Below are positions 1-9,614 of a DNA stretch of 64,000 nt, in pieces (position 1 is the stretch's first letter; each line of letters opens with the position of its first letter). The notes under the pieces were generated by a model. The model was not told the origin of the DNA, searched no databases, and was given only the letters and a program-made list of their open reading frames with translations. The stretch covers positions 124,001 through 188,000 of the forward strand of contig NZ_JASNWE010000005.1 in NCBI RefSeq assembly GCF_030283145.1, read 5' to 3'. A program made the position numbers and the translations under genes. Source of the stretch: Actinomadura xylanilytica (GTDB taxonomy: Bacteria; Actinomycetota; Actinomycetes; Streptosporangiales; Streptosporangiaceae).

Positions 1-1
1 C

Positions 2-754
2 CTGTTCGGCGCGGGCGTGGTCGCGCAGGTGTCCGCGGCGGGCCTCGGCGACCACGACAGCATCGCCTGGGCGTGGGGCTTCGGTGTCACGCTCGGCATC
101 TACGTCTCCGCCCGGATCAGCGGCGGCCATATCAACCCGGCGGTCACGTTCGCGCTCGCGCTGTTCAAGGGCTTCCCGTGGCGCAAGGTGGCGCCGTTCA
201 TGCTGGCGCAGACGCTGGGGGCGTTCGTTGCGGCGCTGTTGGTGCGGTGGAACTACACCGAGGTGCTGGCCAAGGCCGACCCCGGCCACACGCTCAAGAC
301 CCAGACGGTCTTCTCGACCCTGCCGGGCAACGGCGAGCTGCCGGTGCACACCTGGGGCGCCTTCCGCGACCAGGTGATCGGCACCGCGATCCTGCTGTTC
401 GTCGTGCTGGCCCTCACCGACCTGCGGAACGCCCCGCCGCTGGCCAACCTCGCCCCGCTCGTCATCGGCCTGCTGGTGGTGGCGATCGGGATGGCGTGGG
501 GCTCCGACGCCGGGTACGCGATCAACCCCGCCCGCGACTTCGGCCCGCGCCTGGCCGAGTTCCTGACCGGGTACGACCACGCCTGGCGGGACCAGTACGG
601 CGATCTGTACTTCTGGGTTCCGATCGTGGCGCCGCTGCTGGGCGGGGTGATCGGCGCGGCGCTGTTCATCCTGCTGATCGGGCGCGGCATCCCGGACGAG
701 CCGGTGCCCACGAGGGCACCGAGCGGGCCCGAGCCCGAGTACGACGTGACCTGA
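2..754 (+). CDS. glpF: Glycerol uptake facilitator (MIP/aquaglyceroporin), 5' end missing
   Basis: Membrane channel for facilitated glycerol entry. The reading frame is open from base 2, so the N-terminus lies outside the window. Both pore half-helix signatures are visible: HINPAVTFA near the start and AINPARDFGPRL in the second half. The Asp after the second NPA-R is typical of glycerol facilitators rather than water-only aquaporins. Several hydrophobic membrane segments lie between and after them, and the C-terminus is a short Pro/Glu-rich tail. glpK follows after 44 bp on the same strand, giving the classic glpFK uptake-and-trapping pair. No glp regulator is in view. Confidence 0.93.
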   Translation: MFGAGVVAQVSAAGLGDHDSIAWAWGFGVTLGIYVSARISGGHINPAVTFALALFKGFPWRKVAPFMLAQTLGAFVAALLVRWNYTEVLAKADPGHTLKTQTVFSTLPGNGELPVHTWGAFRDQVIGTAILLFVVLALTDLRNAPPLANLAPLVIGLLVVAIGMAWGSDAGYAINPARDFGPRLAEFLTGYDHAWRDQYGDLYFWVPIVAPLLGGVIGAALFILLIGRGIPDEPVPTRAPSGPEPEYDVT

Positions 755-798
755 CCGGGGCCGCCGTCCCGTCACCGACCCAAAGGAGAGGCAGTCGC

Positions 799-2316
799 AT
801 GGCGGACTTCGTCGGCGCGATCGATCAGGGCACCACGAGTACCCGGTTCATGATTTTTGATCATGGTGGGAACGAGGTGGCGCGGCATCAGTTGGAGCAT
901 GAGCAGGTTCTGCCGCGGGCGGGGTGGGTCGAGCATAATCCGACCGAGATCTGGGAGCGTACTCGCGCGGTGATCGAGAGTGCGCTGAACAAGGCGAATC
1001 TGGGCCATTCTGATCTCGTGGCGCTTGGGGTCACTAATCAGCGTGAGACCACTCTGGTGTGGAATCGGGTTACTGGGCGTCCGTATTACAACGCGATCGT
1101 GTGGCAGGACACCCGTACCGACAGCATCGCGGCTGAACTCGACCGCGACGGCCGCGGCGACGTCATCCGTCGGAAGGCCGGGCTCCCGCCCGCGACGTAT
1201 TTCTCCGGGGGGAAGGTCCAGTGGATTCTGGAGAATGTTGAGGGGGTGCGGGAGGCCGCCGAGAGCGGTGAGGCGGTGTTCGGGAACATGGACACCTGGG
1301 TGTTGTGGAACCTGACCGGCGGGACCGACGGCGGGGTGCACGTCACCGATCCGACCAATGCCAGCCGCACGATGCTGATGGATCTGGAGACCTTGGACTG
1401 GGACGACGAGTTGCTGTCGTTCTTCGGTATCCCGCGCCGGATGCTCCCCGAGATCAGGCCGTCTTCGACCTCGGAGCTGTATGGCGTCACGAGGTCCGAT
1501 GGTCCGTTGCGGGGTGAGGTGGCGTTGAGCGGGATCTTGGGGGATCAGCAGGCGGCGACGGTGGGGCAGGTGTGCTTTTCGCCGGGAGAGGCCAAGAACA
1601 CCTACGGCACCGGCAACTTCCTCCTCCTCAACACGGGTACGGAGCTGGTGCGTTCCAAGAGCGGCCTGTTGACGACGGTCTGCTACAAGTTCGGTGATCA
1701 GGCGCCGGTGTATGCGTTGGAGGGGTCGATCGCGGTGACGGGGTCGGCGGTGCAGTGGCTGCGCGATCAGCTCGGGATCATTTCGGGTGCCGCGCAGAGC
1801 GAGTCGTTGGCGGCGCAGGTGGCCGACAATGGGGGTGTGTATTTCGTGCCGGCTTTTTCGGGGTTGTTCGCTCCGTACTGGCGGTCGGATGCGCGGGGCG
1901 CGATTGTCGGGTTGTCGCGTTTCAACACCAATGCGCATGTCGCGCGTGCGACGTTGGAGGCGATCTGTTACCAGTCGCGGGATGTTGTGGAGGCGATGCG
2001 GGAGGATTCGGGGGTGGCGTTGGATGTGCTGCGGGTGGATGGCGGGGTCACGGCCAACGAGTTGTGCATGCAGTTGCAGGCCGACATTCTGGGTGTTCCG
2101 GTGTCCAAGCCGGTGGTCGCCGAGACCACCGCGCTCGGCGCCGCCTATGCCGCCGGCCTCGCTGTCGGTTTCTGGACGTCGACCGACGAACTGCGGCGGA
2201 ACTGGAACGAGGACAAGCGCTGGGAGCCCACCTGGAACGACGAGCAGCGCACCACCGGTTACGCCGGCTGGAAGAAGGCGGTGACCCGCACCTTCGGCTG
2301 GGTCGACGTCGACTGA
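799..2316 (+). CDS. glpK: Glycerol kinase
   Basis: ATP-dependent phosphorylation of glycerol to sn-glycerol 3-phosphate, trapping glycerol brought in by GlpF. 505 aa, the normal family length. The N-terminus has the FGGY phosphate-1 motif (AIDQGTTSTR), then GVTNQRETT and IVWQDTR; the adenosine motif region (VDGGVTANELCMQ) lies in the C-terminal half. The start is fixed by AAAGGAGAG at 782-790. Codon use is uneven: stretches around 820-1090 and 1680-2110 favour G- or T-ending codons (TTG, GAT, CAT, GGT, GCG), while 1090-1200 and the last 200 bases are C-ending like the neighbours. Confidence 0.97.
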   Translation: MADFVGAIDQGTTSTRFMIFDHGGNEVARHQLEHEQVLPRAGWVEHNPTEIWERTRAVIESALNKANLGHSDLVALGVTNQRETTLVWNRVTGRPYYNAIVWQDTRTDSIAAELDRDGRGDVIRRKAGLPPATYFSGGKVQWILENVEGVREAAESGEAVFGNMDTWVLWNLTGGTDGGVHVTDPTNASRTMLMDLETLDWDDELLSFFGIPRRMLPEIRPSSTSELYGVTRSDGPLRGEVALSGILGDQQAATVGQVCFSPGEAKNTYGTGNFLLLNTGTELVRSKSGLLTTVCYKFGDQAPVYALEGSIAVTGSAVQWLRDQLGIISGAAQSESLAAQVADNGGVYFVPAFSGLFAPYWRSDARGAIVGLSRFNTNAHVARATLEAICYQSRDVVEAMREDSGVALDVLRVDGGVTANELCMQLQADILGVPVSKPVVAETTALGAAYAAGLAVGFWTSTDELRRNWNEDKRWEPTWNDEQRTTGYAGWKKAVTRTFGWVDVD

Positions 2317-2359
2317 GTCCGGCCCCCGAGCCCGACCGTGGGCGCGTCCCGCCCGGTCC

Positions 2360-3328
2360 TCAGCGGGTCTGGGCGGTGATCTCCTCGATGACGCGCAGGA
2401 CGGCGACGGACTCCTCGAGCGGCATCAGCGGTGACTCGGCCAGCCCCGCGCGCAGGCACCGCGCGACCTCCTCGGCCTGGTGGGTGTAGCCGCGCCCCTC
2501 GAAGGCGGCGGTGACGGTCTCCGGGTCGCGGCCGTCGCGGATCAGCGTCATCGAAGTGGGCCGGTAGAACGGCGCCGCCACCTCGATCCGCCCCCGCGTC
2601 CCGACCACGGTGGCGGTGTGCGGCGAGGCGCCGGTGAAGCCGCAGTGCAGCACCGCGAGCGCTCCGGACCCGTACCCGAGCACGATGCCGGTGGCGGCGT
2701 CCACGCCGGTCGGCGCGGGCGTGGACACCGCGCGCACCGTGTCGGGGGCGCCGAGCAGCGGCCAGGTGAACGACAGCACGTAGCAGCCGAGGTCCAGCAG
2801 CGCGCCGCCGCCCAGATCACGCGACCACAGGCGGCTCTGCGGGTCGAACGGCGCGGCGGTGCAGAAGTCGGCGTAGACCGCGGTGACCTCGCCGACGGCC
2901 CCGTCGCGGACGAGCCCGGTCAGCTTCCGGACCAGGGGGTTGAAGCGGGTCCACATCGCCTCCATGGCGAAGAGGTCGCGCTCGCGGGCGAGGCCCGCAA
3001 GCCTCTCGGCGTCGGCGGCCGAGGTGGTGAACGGCTTCTCCACCAGCACCGCCCGCCCGGCCTCCAGGCAGAGCCTGGCGGGCGCGTAGTGCAGGGGGTG
3101 GGGCGTGGCGACATAGACGACGTCGACCCGCTCGTCGGCCGCGAGCCCGGCGTACGAGCCGTGCGCCGTGGGGACGCCGTGGCGGGAGGCGAACGCGGCG
3201 GCGGTGTCGGCCGAGCGGGACCCGACGGCCACGACCTCGTGGCCGGGCAGGCGGAGCAGGTCCTCGGTGAAGACCGCGGCGATCCCGCCCGCGCCGAGGA
3301 TCCCCCAGCGAACCGGTGACTCGATCAT
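2360..3328 (-). CDS. Gfo/Idh/MocA-family NAD(P)-dependent oxidoreductase
   Basis: 322 aa. N-terminal Rossmann domain with WGILGAGGIAAVF followed by YVATPHPLHY and the family signature VLVEKPFTTS, where the EKP Lys is the usual catalytic or cofactor-contacting residue. The C-terminal alpha/beta domain has GGGALLDLGCYVLSF. This arrangement is typical of dihydrodiol dehydrogenase-like and sugar or inositol dehydrogenases; the substrate cannot be read from the sequence. The gene converges with glpK (43 bp apart) and is divergent from the secreted protease at 3458. No neighbour suggests a pathway. Confidence 0.88.
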   Translation of the reverse strand: MIESPVRWGILGAGGIAAVFTEDLLRLPGHEVVAVGSRSADTAAAFASRHGVPTAHGSYAGLAADERVDVVYVATPHPLHYAPARLCLEAGRAVLVEKPFTTSAADAERLAGLARERDLFAMEAMWTRFNPLVRKLTGLVRDGAVGEVTAVYADFCTAAPFDPQSRLWSRDLGGGALLDLGCYVLSFTWPLLGAPDTVRAVSTPAPTGVDAATGIVLGYGSGALAVLHCGFTGASPHTATVVGTRGRIEVAAPFYRPTSMTLIRDGRDPETVTAAFEGRGYTHQAEEVARCLRAGLAESPLMPLEESVAVLRVIEEITAQTR

Positions 3329-3457
3329 GGAACCGATGGTACGCGGGCCGGCGTCCTTCCCCGGGGGGTGGCGATGATCTAGCATCCGCCGGGACACCGT
3401 CGTCCGGCCGGGGCCGCGCCGACCGCGCCACCCGGCCCGCTTGAGAGGAACCCTCCC

Positions 3458-4363
3458 ATGCCCAGACGAAGACTCGTCGGAGCCGCGCTCGCGGTGCTCG
3501 CCGGCGGAACCCTGCTCACCGCGACGGGCGGGGCGGCGCAGGCCGGCACCGCCGCCGCCGATGCCGCCGCCGCGCCGGCGGCCACGGCCCGGACGGCCGG
3601 GAAGCCGAAGGAGGTCGACTTCACGAGCATCGTCGCGCTCAGCAACTGCTCGGGCTCCCTGGTCCGCGGCCCGCGCTCGCGCGACACCGACAAGGCCCTG
3701 GTGATGACCAACGGGCACTGCCTGGAGAGCGGGATGCCGAAGGCCGGCCAGGTCATCGTCGACCAGCCGTCGTCCCGGACGTTCAAGCTGCTCGGCCCGT
3801 CCGGCGAGAACGAGCTCGGCACGCTGAAGGCGACCAAGGTCGAGTACGCCACGATGACCGACACCGATGTGACGCTGTACCGGCTCGACAGCACCTACGC
3901 GCAGATCCAGAAGAAGTACGGGTCGCCGGCGCTGCGCCTGTCGGCGGCCAAGCCGCGGGTCGGCAGCGAGATCCGGATCGTGTCCGGCTACTGGAAGGCG
4001 ATCTACGGCTGTAAGACGGCCGCGGAGGTCTACCGGATCCGCGAGGGCGAGTGGACCTGGAAGAACTCCATCCGGTACGCGCCCGAGTGCCAGACGATCC
4101 ACGGCACGTCCGGCTCGCCGATCATCGACGTCCGGACCCGGCAGATGGTCGGGATCAACAACACCGGCAACGACGACGGCGAGCGCTGCACGCTCAACAA
4201 CCCCTGCGAGGTCGACCGCGAGGGCAACGTGACCGTCCGTCAGGGGATCCACTACGGCCAGCAGACCTACCTGCTGGCGCGCTGCCTGGGCCGCGGCAAC
4301 GAGGTGGTTCTCGACCGCCACTGCGCGCTGCCCAAGCCCGCGAAGGCCGCCGCCGGCCGCTGA
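3458..4363 (+). CDS. Secreted trypsin-like serine protease
   Basis: 301 aa. A Sec signal peptide (Arg-rich start, hydrophobic core, AQA cleavage site near residue 29) is followed by an Ala/Thr-rich linker and a chymotrypsin-fold domain. A full catalytic triad can be placed: His87 in NGHC, Asp137 in DTDVTLYRL and Ser218 in HGTSGSP. The Ser motif is GTSGSP rather than the common GDSGGP, as in V8/glutamyl-endopeptidase-like branches. Several Cys may form disulfides. Monocistronic, followed by a strong hairpin. A role in extracellular protein turnover is likely; specificity is unknown. Confidence 0.85.
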   Translation: MPRRRLVGAALAVLAGGTLLTATGGAAQAGTAAADAAAAPAATARTAGKPKEVDFTSIVALSNCSGSLVRGPRSRDTDKALVMTNGHCLESGMPKAGQVIVDQPSSRTFKLLGPSGENELGTLKATKVEYATMTDTDVTLYRLDSTYAQIQKKYGSPALRLSAAKPRVGSEIRIVSGYWKAIYGCKTAAEVYRIREGEWTWKNSIRYAPECQTIHGTSGSPIIDVRTRQMVGINNTGNDDGERCTLNNPCEVDREGNVTVRQGIHYGQQTYLLARCLGRGNEVVLDRHCALPKPAKAAAGR

Positions 4364-4402
4364 TCCGTCCCCCCTCCGCCGCGCCCCCGCCGGCGCGGAC
4401 CC

Positions 4403-4460
4403 CCGCTGATATGGCCCCCGGGTGCGCCGGACGCGCGCCCGGGGGCCGTGCCGTCAGCGG
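4403..4460 (+). terminator. Hairpin terminator after the serine protease gene
   Basis: Perfect 10-bp GC stem GGCCCCCGGG (4413-4422) / CCCGGGGGCC (4438-4447) with a 15-nt loop, flanked by a second pairing CCGCTGA (4403-4409) / TCAGCGG (4454-4460). No T-tract, as is common in high-GC actinomycetes. It lies between convergent genes and could act in both directions. Confidence 0.7.
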
Positions 4461-4500
4461 GCGGCCCCGGTTGCGGCCTCGGGGCGCGCTCGCGCCGGGG

Positions 4501-4540
4501 CCGTCCGGGGCCGTGTGGGGCCGTCCGGGGCCGTGTGGGG
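4501..4540. repeat. Perfect 20-bp tandem duplication
   Basis: CCGTCCGGGGCCGTGTGGGG occurs twice head to tail (4501-4520 and 4521-4540), with part of a further unit just upstream. It sits 4 bases past the 3' end of the aldo/keto reductase gene (minus strand). The GGGGCCG core recurs in the 13-bp repeats at 11843-11920. Confidence 0.85.
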
Positions 4541-4544
4541 CGGG

Positions 4545-5570
<1,026 letters not shown>

Positions 5571-5704
5571 GCGGCCGATTGTCCCAGCAGCGCGGTGGGC
5601 CGGGGCCCGGTCGGGCCCGCCGCCGGTTCCTCGCCGGACGCTCCGGCCGGCCCCGGCCCGCGCCGGGGTTGCCGGACGGTGCGGCATCGGGCATCATCGG
5701 CGCC

Positions 5705-5743
5705 ATGATCCTCAGGAAGGGCGGACTCCGCCCGGGCCGTTGA
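5705..5743 (+). other. Possible 12-codon upstream ORF overlapping the HEAT-protein start
   Basis: ATG at 5705 opens a 12-residue ORF (MILRKGGLRPGR) ending in TGA at 5741-5743. The stop overlaps the TTG at 5740-5742 that I take as the start of the next gene. The only Shine-Dalgarno-like bases before that TTG (AGGAAGG) lie inside this small ORF, which would suit translational coupling. Could be chance. Confidence 0.3.
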
Positions 5744-8700
5744 GCCCCATCGAGCCGGCCTCGGAGCCGGCCGGACCCGCCGTCGCGGCCGTCGAGCCGC
5801 TGTCGCGCCTGGAACCTCTCCCTTACCCGCGGCGCATGCGGATGCTCGCGCTGCACGCCCGGCGCACCGCCGGGACCGCCGAACTGCGCGTCCTGCTCAC
5901 GGAACTGTCCTCCGGAGGCCGGGACGAACGGCGTGCCGCGCTGCACATGGCGATGGCGGCCCGCGACCTCGCCTACGTCGAACGCGTCCTGACCGGTCCC
6001 GATCTGGAGCTGCGCCGCGCGGCGCTGCGTGCCGTGCGGACCCTGCCGGTCTCCGACGAGGCGGCGGCGGGAGTCCTCGACGACGCCCCGTCCGGGCTCC
6101 GTGCGGCCCTCTACCGGACGCTGCGCCACGCCCGCCGCACGGCGCTCGCCGACCGGCTCCTGCCGCAGGTGCGGAGCCGGTGGGGCGACCGGGAGGCCGC
6201 CGCCCTGCTGCCCGCCTGCACACAGGGGACGACGGCGCGGCTGCTGCCCGAGCTGGTCCACGCGGTGACGTCGTGGCGCGCGCTCGGGAGCCGCCACCCT
6301 CGTGCGCTCCTCGACCAGGCCGCGCGCGAGACCGCGGACGACCGGTTCCCGTGGGAGTGGGTGCGGACCCGCCGGTGGGGCCTGGTGGCCGCCGCGCTCC
6401 GCGAGCCGGAGCTCGCCCTGTCGGTCCTGGAGGGCGGGGGGCTCGGCCGGTTCACCGAGGGGTTCCCCGCCAAGGTGATCACGGCCCTGTACGAGTGCGA
6501 CGCCGGCCGGACGGCCCGGCTGCTGCGGCGCGGGCGGCGCCGGCGGGGGTCGCTGCCCGCCCGCGTCCTCGGCCATCTGCGCTCCCTGCCGGACGAGGAG
6601 CTCCTGGAGTTCCTCCCGTCCGACCCGTACGCGTTGCGCGACCACCTGCGCCGGTTCCCGCCGGGGCGACGCGCCGAGGTGCTCGACCTCGTGCTCGAAC
6701 GTGCGGGCGGCCCGGGGCCGGGACTGAGGGGGATCGCGCTGCTCGACCTCCTGCCGCCGGAGCGGGCGGCTGTGGAGGCGCGGCGGATGCTCGACTGGCA
6801 CGGGTCGGTGTGGCACTCCGCGCGCAGGCGGCTGGACGATCCGGGCATCCCCCTCCGGCTCACCGCGTTCCTGCCGGACGGGGAGGCGACCGTGCCGCTC
6901 ACCGAGGCGGCCCGCGGCGGGGACCCGAGGCTGCGCGGCCTCGCCCGCGGGCTCCTCCTGGACCGGGCCGCCCGCGCTCGGGACCGCGGGCGTGTGCGGG
7001 TGCTGGTCGCCGAGCTGTCCGCCCGCGTCCGCAACGAGCGGGACCCGCTGCGGGGCGAACTGGTCACCGGCCTGCTGAAACTGCCGGTGTCGCTGCTGGA
7101 CGACGGGTACGTCCCCGCGCTCGACGAGCTGTGCGCCGCGATCGTGGATGCCCGCGACTCGTCGGAGGAGACCAGACGGGTGCTGCACGCGCTCGCGGGC
7201 CGCGTCCTGGCGCATCACTCGTCTGCGGGGCTCACCGGCTGGGCGCTGGACGTCTACGAGCGGTTGGTGGCCCGGTACGGGTGGGAGGGGATCTACCCCG
7301 CGCCGCATCACACCCGCCTGGACCTGGTCCTGCCCAAGGGCCTCGAACGGGAGCTGCTCGCCCGGCTGCGGCCCCACCTCCGCGCGGCGCGGGAACGGGA
7401 GGACCCGGGGCTCGCCCTGGTCCTCGGATGGACGCTCGGCCGCCGGGCGCACCTGCTGGAGGAGCTCCAGGACGACCTGCGCGCGGCGATCCTGCGGTCT
7501 CCCGGAAAGCCGGTCCTTGATGCCGCGGAGCTGTGGCTCGCCCGTCCGGCGGGGCGGGAGGAGCGCGCCGTGTCCCTGCTCGCCGACGACCCGTCCGCGA
7601 TCGCGCTGCCCGGGGTCTGGAGCGTCGTCTCCCGGCGCCGCACCGACCTCCTCCTCGCGGCGCTGGACGGCGACCGCGAAGGGGGCGCGTCCCGCGGCGA
7701 CCGGGTCCCGGAGGTGACGGCGGGCTCGGCGGGACGCTGGACGGCCGCCCAGCGCGAACGCGTCCGCGAGCGGCTGACGGCCGCGGTCCGCGACGGCGCG
7801 CTGCCGCCGGACGCCCGGCTCTCCGCCCTCGCCTCCCTCGGCCGCCTCCCCGGCGGGCTCGGCGACCTGGTGCCGTACGCGGAGCAGGACGAGACTGTCC
7901 TCGCCGAGGCCGCGCTCGACGCCATGGCCGCGTCGGACCGGCCCGCCGAGGCGCTGCGGATCCTGCTGCTCCACGCGCGCGGGCCGGCCTCGCGGGTCGC
8001 GGTGGCGGCGATGGCGCGCTGCTGCCGGTCCGTCCGGCCCTCGGTGCTCGGACCGCTCCTGGACGAGGTGCTGACCGGCCCGGCCGCCAAGGTCACCGCG
8101 CGCAAGCGGGCCGCCGCGCTCCTGGAGCGGCACCGTCCGCCCGGCGCGGCCGAGGCGCTCCTGCGCGCCTGGGACGACACGGCGCTGCACCGCGATGTGC
8201 GGATCGCGGTGGCGGTCGCGCTGCGCTGGATGCCCGAGACCCCCGGCGCCTTGGACCGGCTCTTCGCCGCCGCCGGGCCGTACGCGGGGGAGCCGATGCT
8301 GCGCACCCTCTTCCAGGCGCGGCCCGGCGAGTACGCGCCCCGGCACCGGCCGCGCTACGCGGAGCTGGTCCGCGGGCTGCTCGACGCCGCCGACGGCCCG
8401 GGGGTCCGGTTCCGGGGCGTGAAGGCGTTCGCCGCGTGGACCCGGTGGTACGAGGGCGGGTTCGACGAGATCCTCGAATCCGTCGCCGACCCCGGGAACG
8501 ACGCCGGGACGGCCGGGCTGTCGACCCTGCGCATGCTCGTGCGGACCGGTGCGCTCCGCGATCCCGCCGTCGACGTCCTCGCCCGGCTCGTGGAGGCCGG
8601 GCAGGAGCCGGTCGCGCGGGCCCGAGCCGCCGGGCTCGCCGGAACGATCTCCCAGCTGCCCGGCGTGTATGACCCGGAGACCTGGCGGCTGGACCTCGCC

Positions 8701-9123
8701 CGCCGCGCCGTCCGCGTTCTCGCGCCGCACCCCCTGTACCGGGCGCAGGCTGCGGACATCGTGGTCACGATGCTCTTCGTCCCGAGGACCGGACCGTCCG
8801 ACCCGGACGAGATCACCGCCGGATTCGGGGAGCTGGCGGCCCTGCTCGTCGACCGGCCGGTTCTGGCGGCGCGCCTCGCCGAGTCGCTGGGCCAGCGGCT
8901 CGGCCGCTGGGACCCGCCGAGGTACCTCCCCGCCGCGCGGGCGCTGGCGGCCGGGGACGGCGTCGCCGCGCAGCTCCTGGCGGTGCGGCTCGTCCAGGCC
9001 GGCGGGCGGGCCACCGAGTGGACCGGCGGCTGGCGGGAGCTGCTCGACGGGCTGCGCCGTTCGGACCACGTCGAGATCCGCCAGGAGGCCTGGGACGTCG
9101 AGGACCTCACCGGCGGCGGGTGA
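5740..9123 (+). CDS. Very large HEAT-repeat-type helical protein of unknown function
   Basis: About 1127 aa from a TTG start at 5740; ATG at 5836 is the alternative, but LEPLPYPRR just before it looks like coding sequence. The whole length is made of Leu/Ala/Arg-rich helical pairs about 30-40 residues long (for example residues around ARRTAGTAELRVLLTELS and LRRAALRAVRTLPVSDE), the pattern of HEAT/ARM solenoids. No catalytic motif, signal peptide or membrane segment is visible. Such solenoids usually serve as protein-binding scaffolds. It is not in an operon: the downstream gene overlaps its 3' end by 17 bp on the other strand. Function not recognised. Confidence 0.75.
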   Translation: MSPIEPASEPAGPAVAAVEPLSRLEPLPYPRRMRMLALHARRTAGTAELRVLLTELSSGGRDERRAALHMAMAARDLAYVERVLTGPDLELRRAALRAVRTLPVSDEAAAGVLDDAPSGLRAALYRTLRHARRTALADRLLPQVRSRWGDREAAALLPACTQGTTARLLPELVHAVTSWRALGSRHPRALLDQAARETADDRFPWEWVRTRRWGLVAAALREPELALSVLEGGGLGRFTEGFPAKVITALYECDAGRTARLLRRGRRRRGSLPARVLGHLRSLPDEELLEFLPSDPYALRDHLRRFPPGRRAEVLDLVLERAGGPGPGLRGIALLDLLPPERAAVEARRMLDWHGSVWHSARRRLDDPGIPLRLTAFLPDGEATVPLTEAARGGDPRLRGLARGLLLDRAARARDRGRVRVLVAELSARVRNERDPLRGELVTGLLKLPVSLLDDGYVPALDELCAAIVDARDSSEETRRVLHALAGRVLAHHSSAGLTGWALDVYERLVARYGWEGIYPAPHHTRLDLVLPKGLERELLARLRPHLRAAREREDPGLALVLGWTLGRRAHLLEELQDDLRAAILRSPGKPVLDAAELWLARPAGREERAVSLLADDPSAIALPGVWSVVSRRRTDLLLAALDGDREGGASRGDRVPEVTAGSAGRWTAAQRERVRERLTAAVRDGALPPDARLSALASLGRLPGGLGDLVPYAEQDETVLAEAALDAMAASDRPAEALRILLLHARGPASRVAVAAMARCCRSVRPSVLGPLLDEVLTGPAAKVTARKRAAALLERHRPPGAAEALLRAWDDTALHRDVRIAVAVALRWMPETPGALDRLFAAAGPYAGEPMLRTLFQARPGEYAPRHRPRYAELVRGLLDAADGPGVRFRGVKAFAAWTRWYEGGFDEILESVADPGNDAGTAGLSTLRMLVRTGALRDPAVDVLARLVEAGQEPVARARAAGLAGTISQLPGVYDPETWRLDLARRAVRVLAPHPLYRAQAADIVVTMLFVPRTGPSDPDEITAGFGELAALLVDRPVLAARLAESLGQRLGRWDPPRYLPAARALAAGDGVAAQLLAVRLVQAGGRATEWTGGWRELLDGLRRSDHVEIRQEAWDVEDLTGGG

Positions 9124-9532
9124 CCCGGCGCAGCGCGGCGAACTGCAAGGCGCCGAACCCGGCGACCACCACGGCCTGGAGGACCGCCCACACCCCGCCG
9201 GCCGTGCTCAGCGACAGCCATCCGGTCGCCACCGCCACGACGCTCAGCACCGGCCACAGCACGTTGGCCTCCACCACCGCGCCGACCGCGGTGCGCCGGG
9301 GCTCGGCGGGCACCGACACGGCCCAGACCGCCACCGCGTACACCACCAGGAAGGCGCCGATCGCGCGGCCGGTCACCGGGTCGAGGCCGAGCAGCTCCTC
9401 CAGCGGCCCGGCCAGCGCCAGGTAGGCCAGGCCGTTGGCGCCGGTCACCACGCTGTCGAGCCTCAGTGCCGCCCTGAGCAGGCGCCGGTCGTCGGCGCGG
9501 ACGCCGTCGGCCATGGAACGGATCGTGGTCAT
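9107..9532 (-). CDS. Small integral membrane protein (four predicted helices)
   Basis: 141 aa with about four hydrophobic segments (SVVTGANGLAYLALAG; AIGAFLVVYAVAVWAV; ANVLWPVLSVVAVATGW; WAVLQAVVVAGFGALQF) and Arg-rich ends. The start at 9532 is preceded by a GAGGGGAA ribosome site; a longer ATG start 9 codons upstream lacks one. Its 3' end overlaps the HEAT-protein gene tail to tail by 17 bp. I do not recognise a named family with certainty; it resembles small actinobacterial proteins often found near HxlR/PadR-type regulators. Confidence 0.7.
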   Translation of the reverse strand: MTTIRSMADGVRADDRRLLRAALRLDSVVTGANGLAYLALAGPLEELLGLDPVTGRAIGAFLVVYAVAVWAVSVPAEPRRTAVGAVVEANVLWPVLSVVAVATGWLSLSTAGGVWAVLQAVVVAGFGALQFAALRRVTRRR

Positions 9533-9590
9533 CGGGGTTCCCCTCTCGTCGATGGCCACGACGCTACGGACCCCGGCACGCGAAGACGAT

Positions 9591-9603
9591 TACCTCGCAG
9601 GTA
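9591..9603. promoter_or_regulatory. Inverted repeat TACCT-N3-AGGTA upstream of the membrane-protein gene
   Basis: TACCTCGCAGGTA has perfect 5-bp arms and a 3-bp centre, in an AT-richer patch about 60 bp upstream of the gene starting at 9532 (minus) and just past the end of the acyl-CoA ligase. Operator-like, but no regulator is adjacent. Confidence 0.4.
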
Positions 9604-9614
9604 GCCGCGGGACG

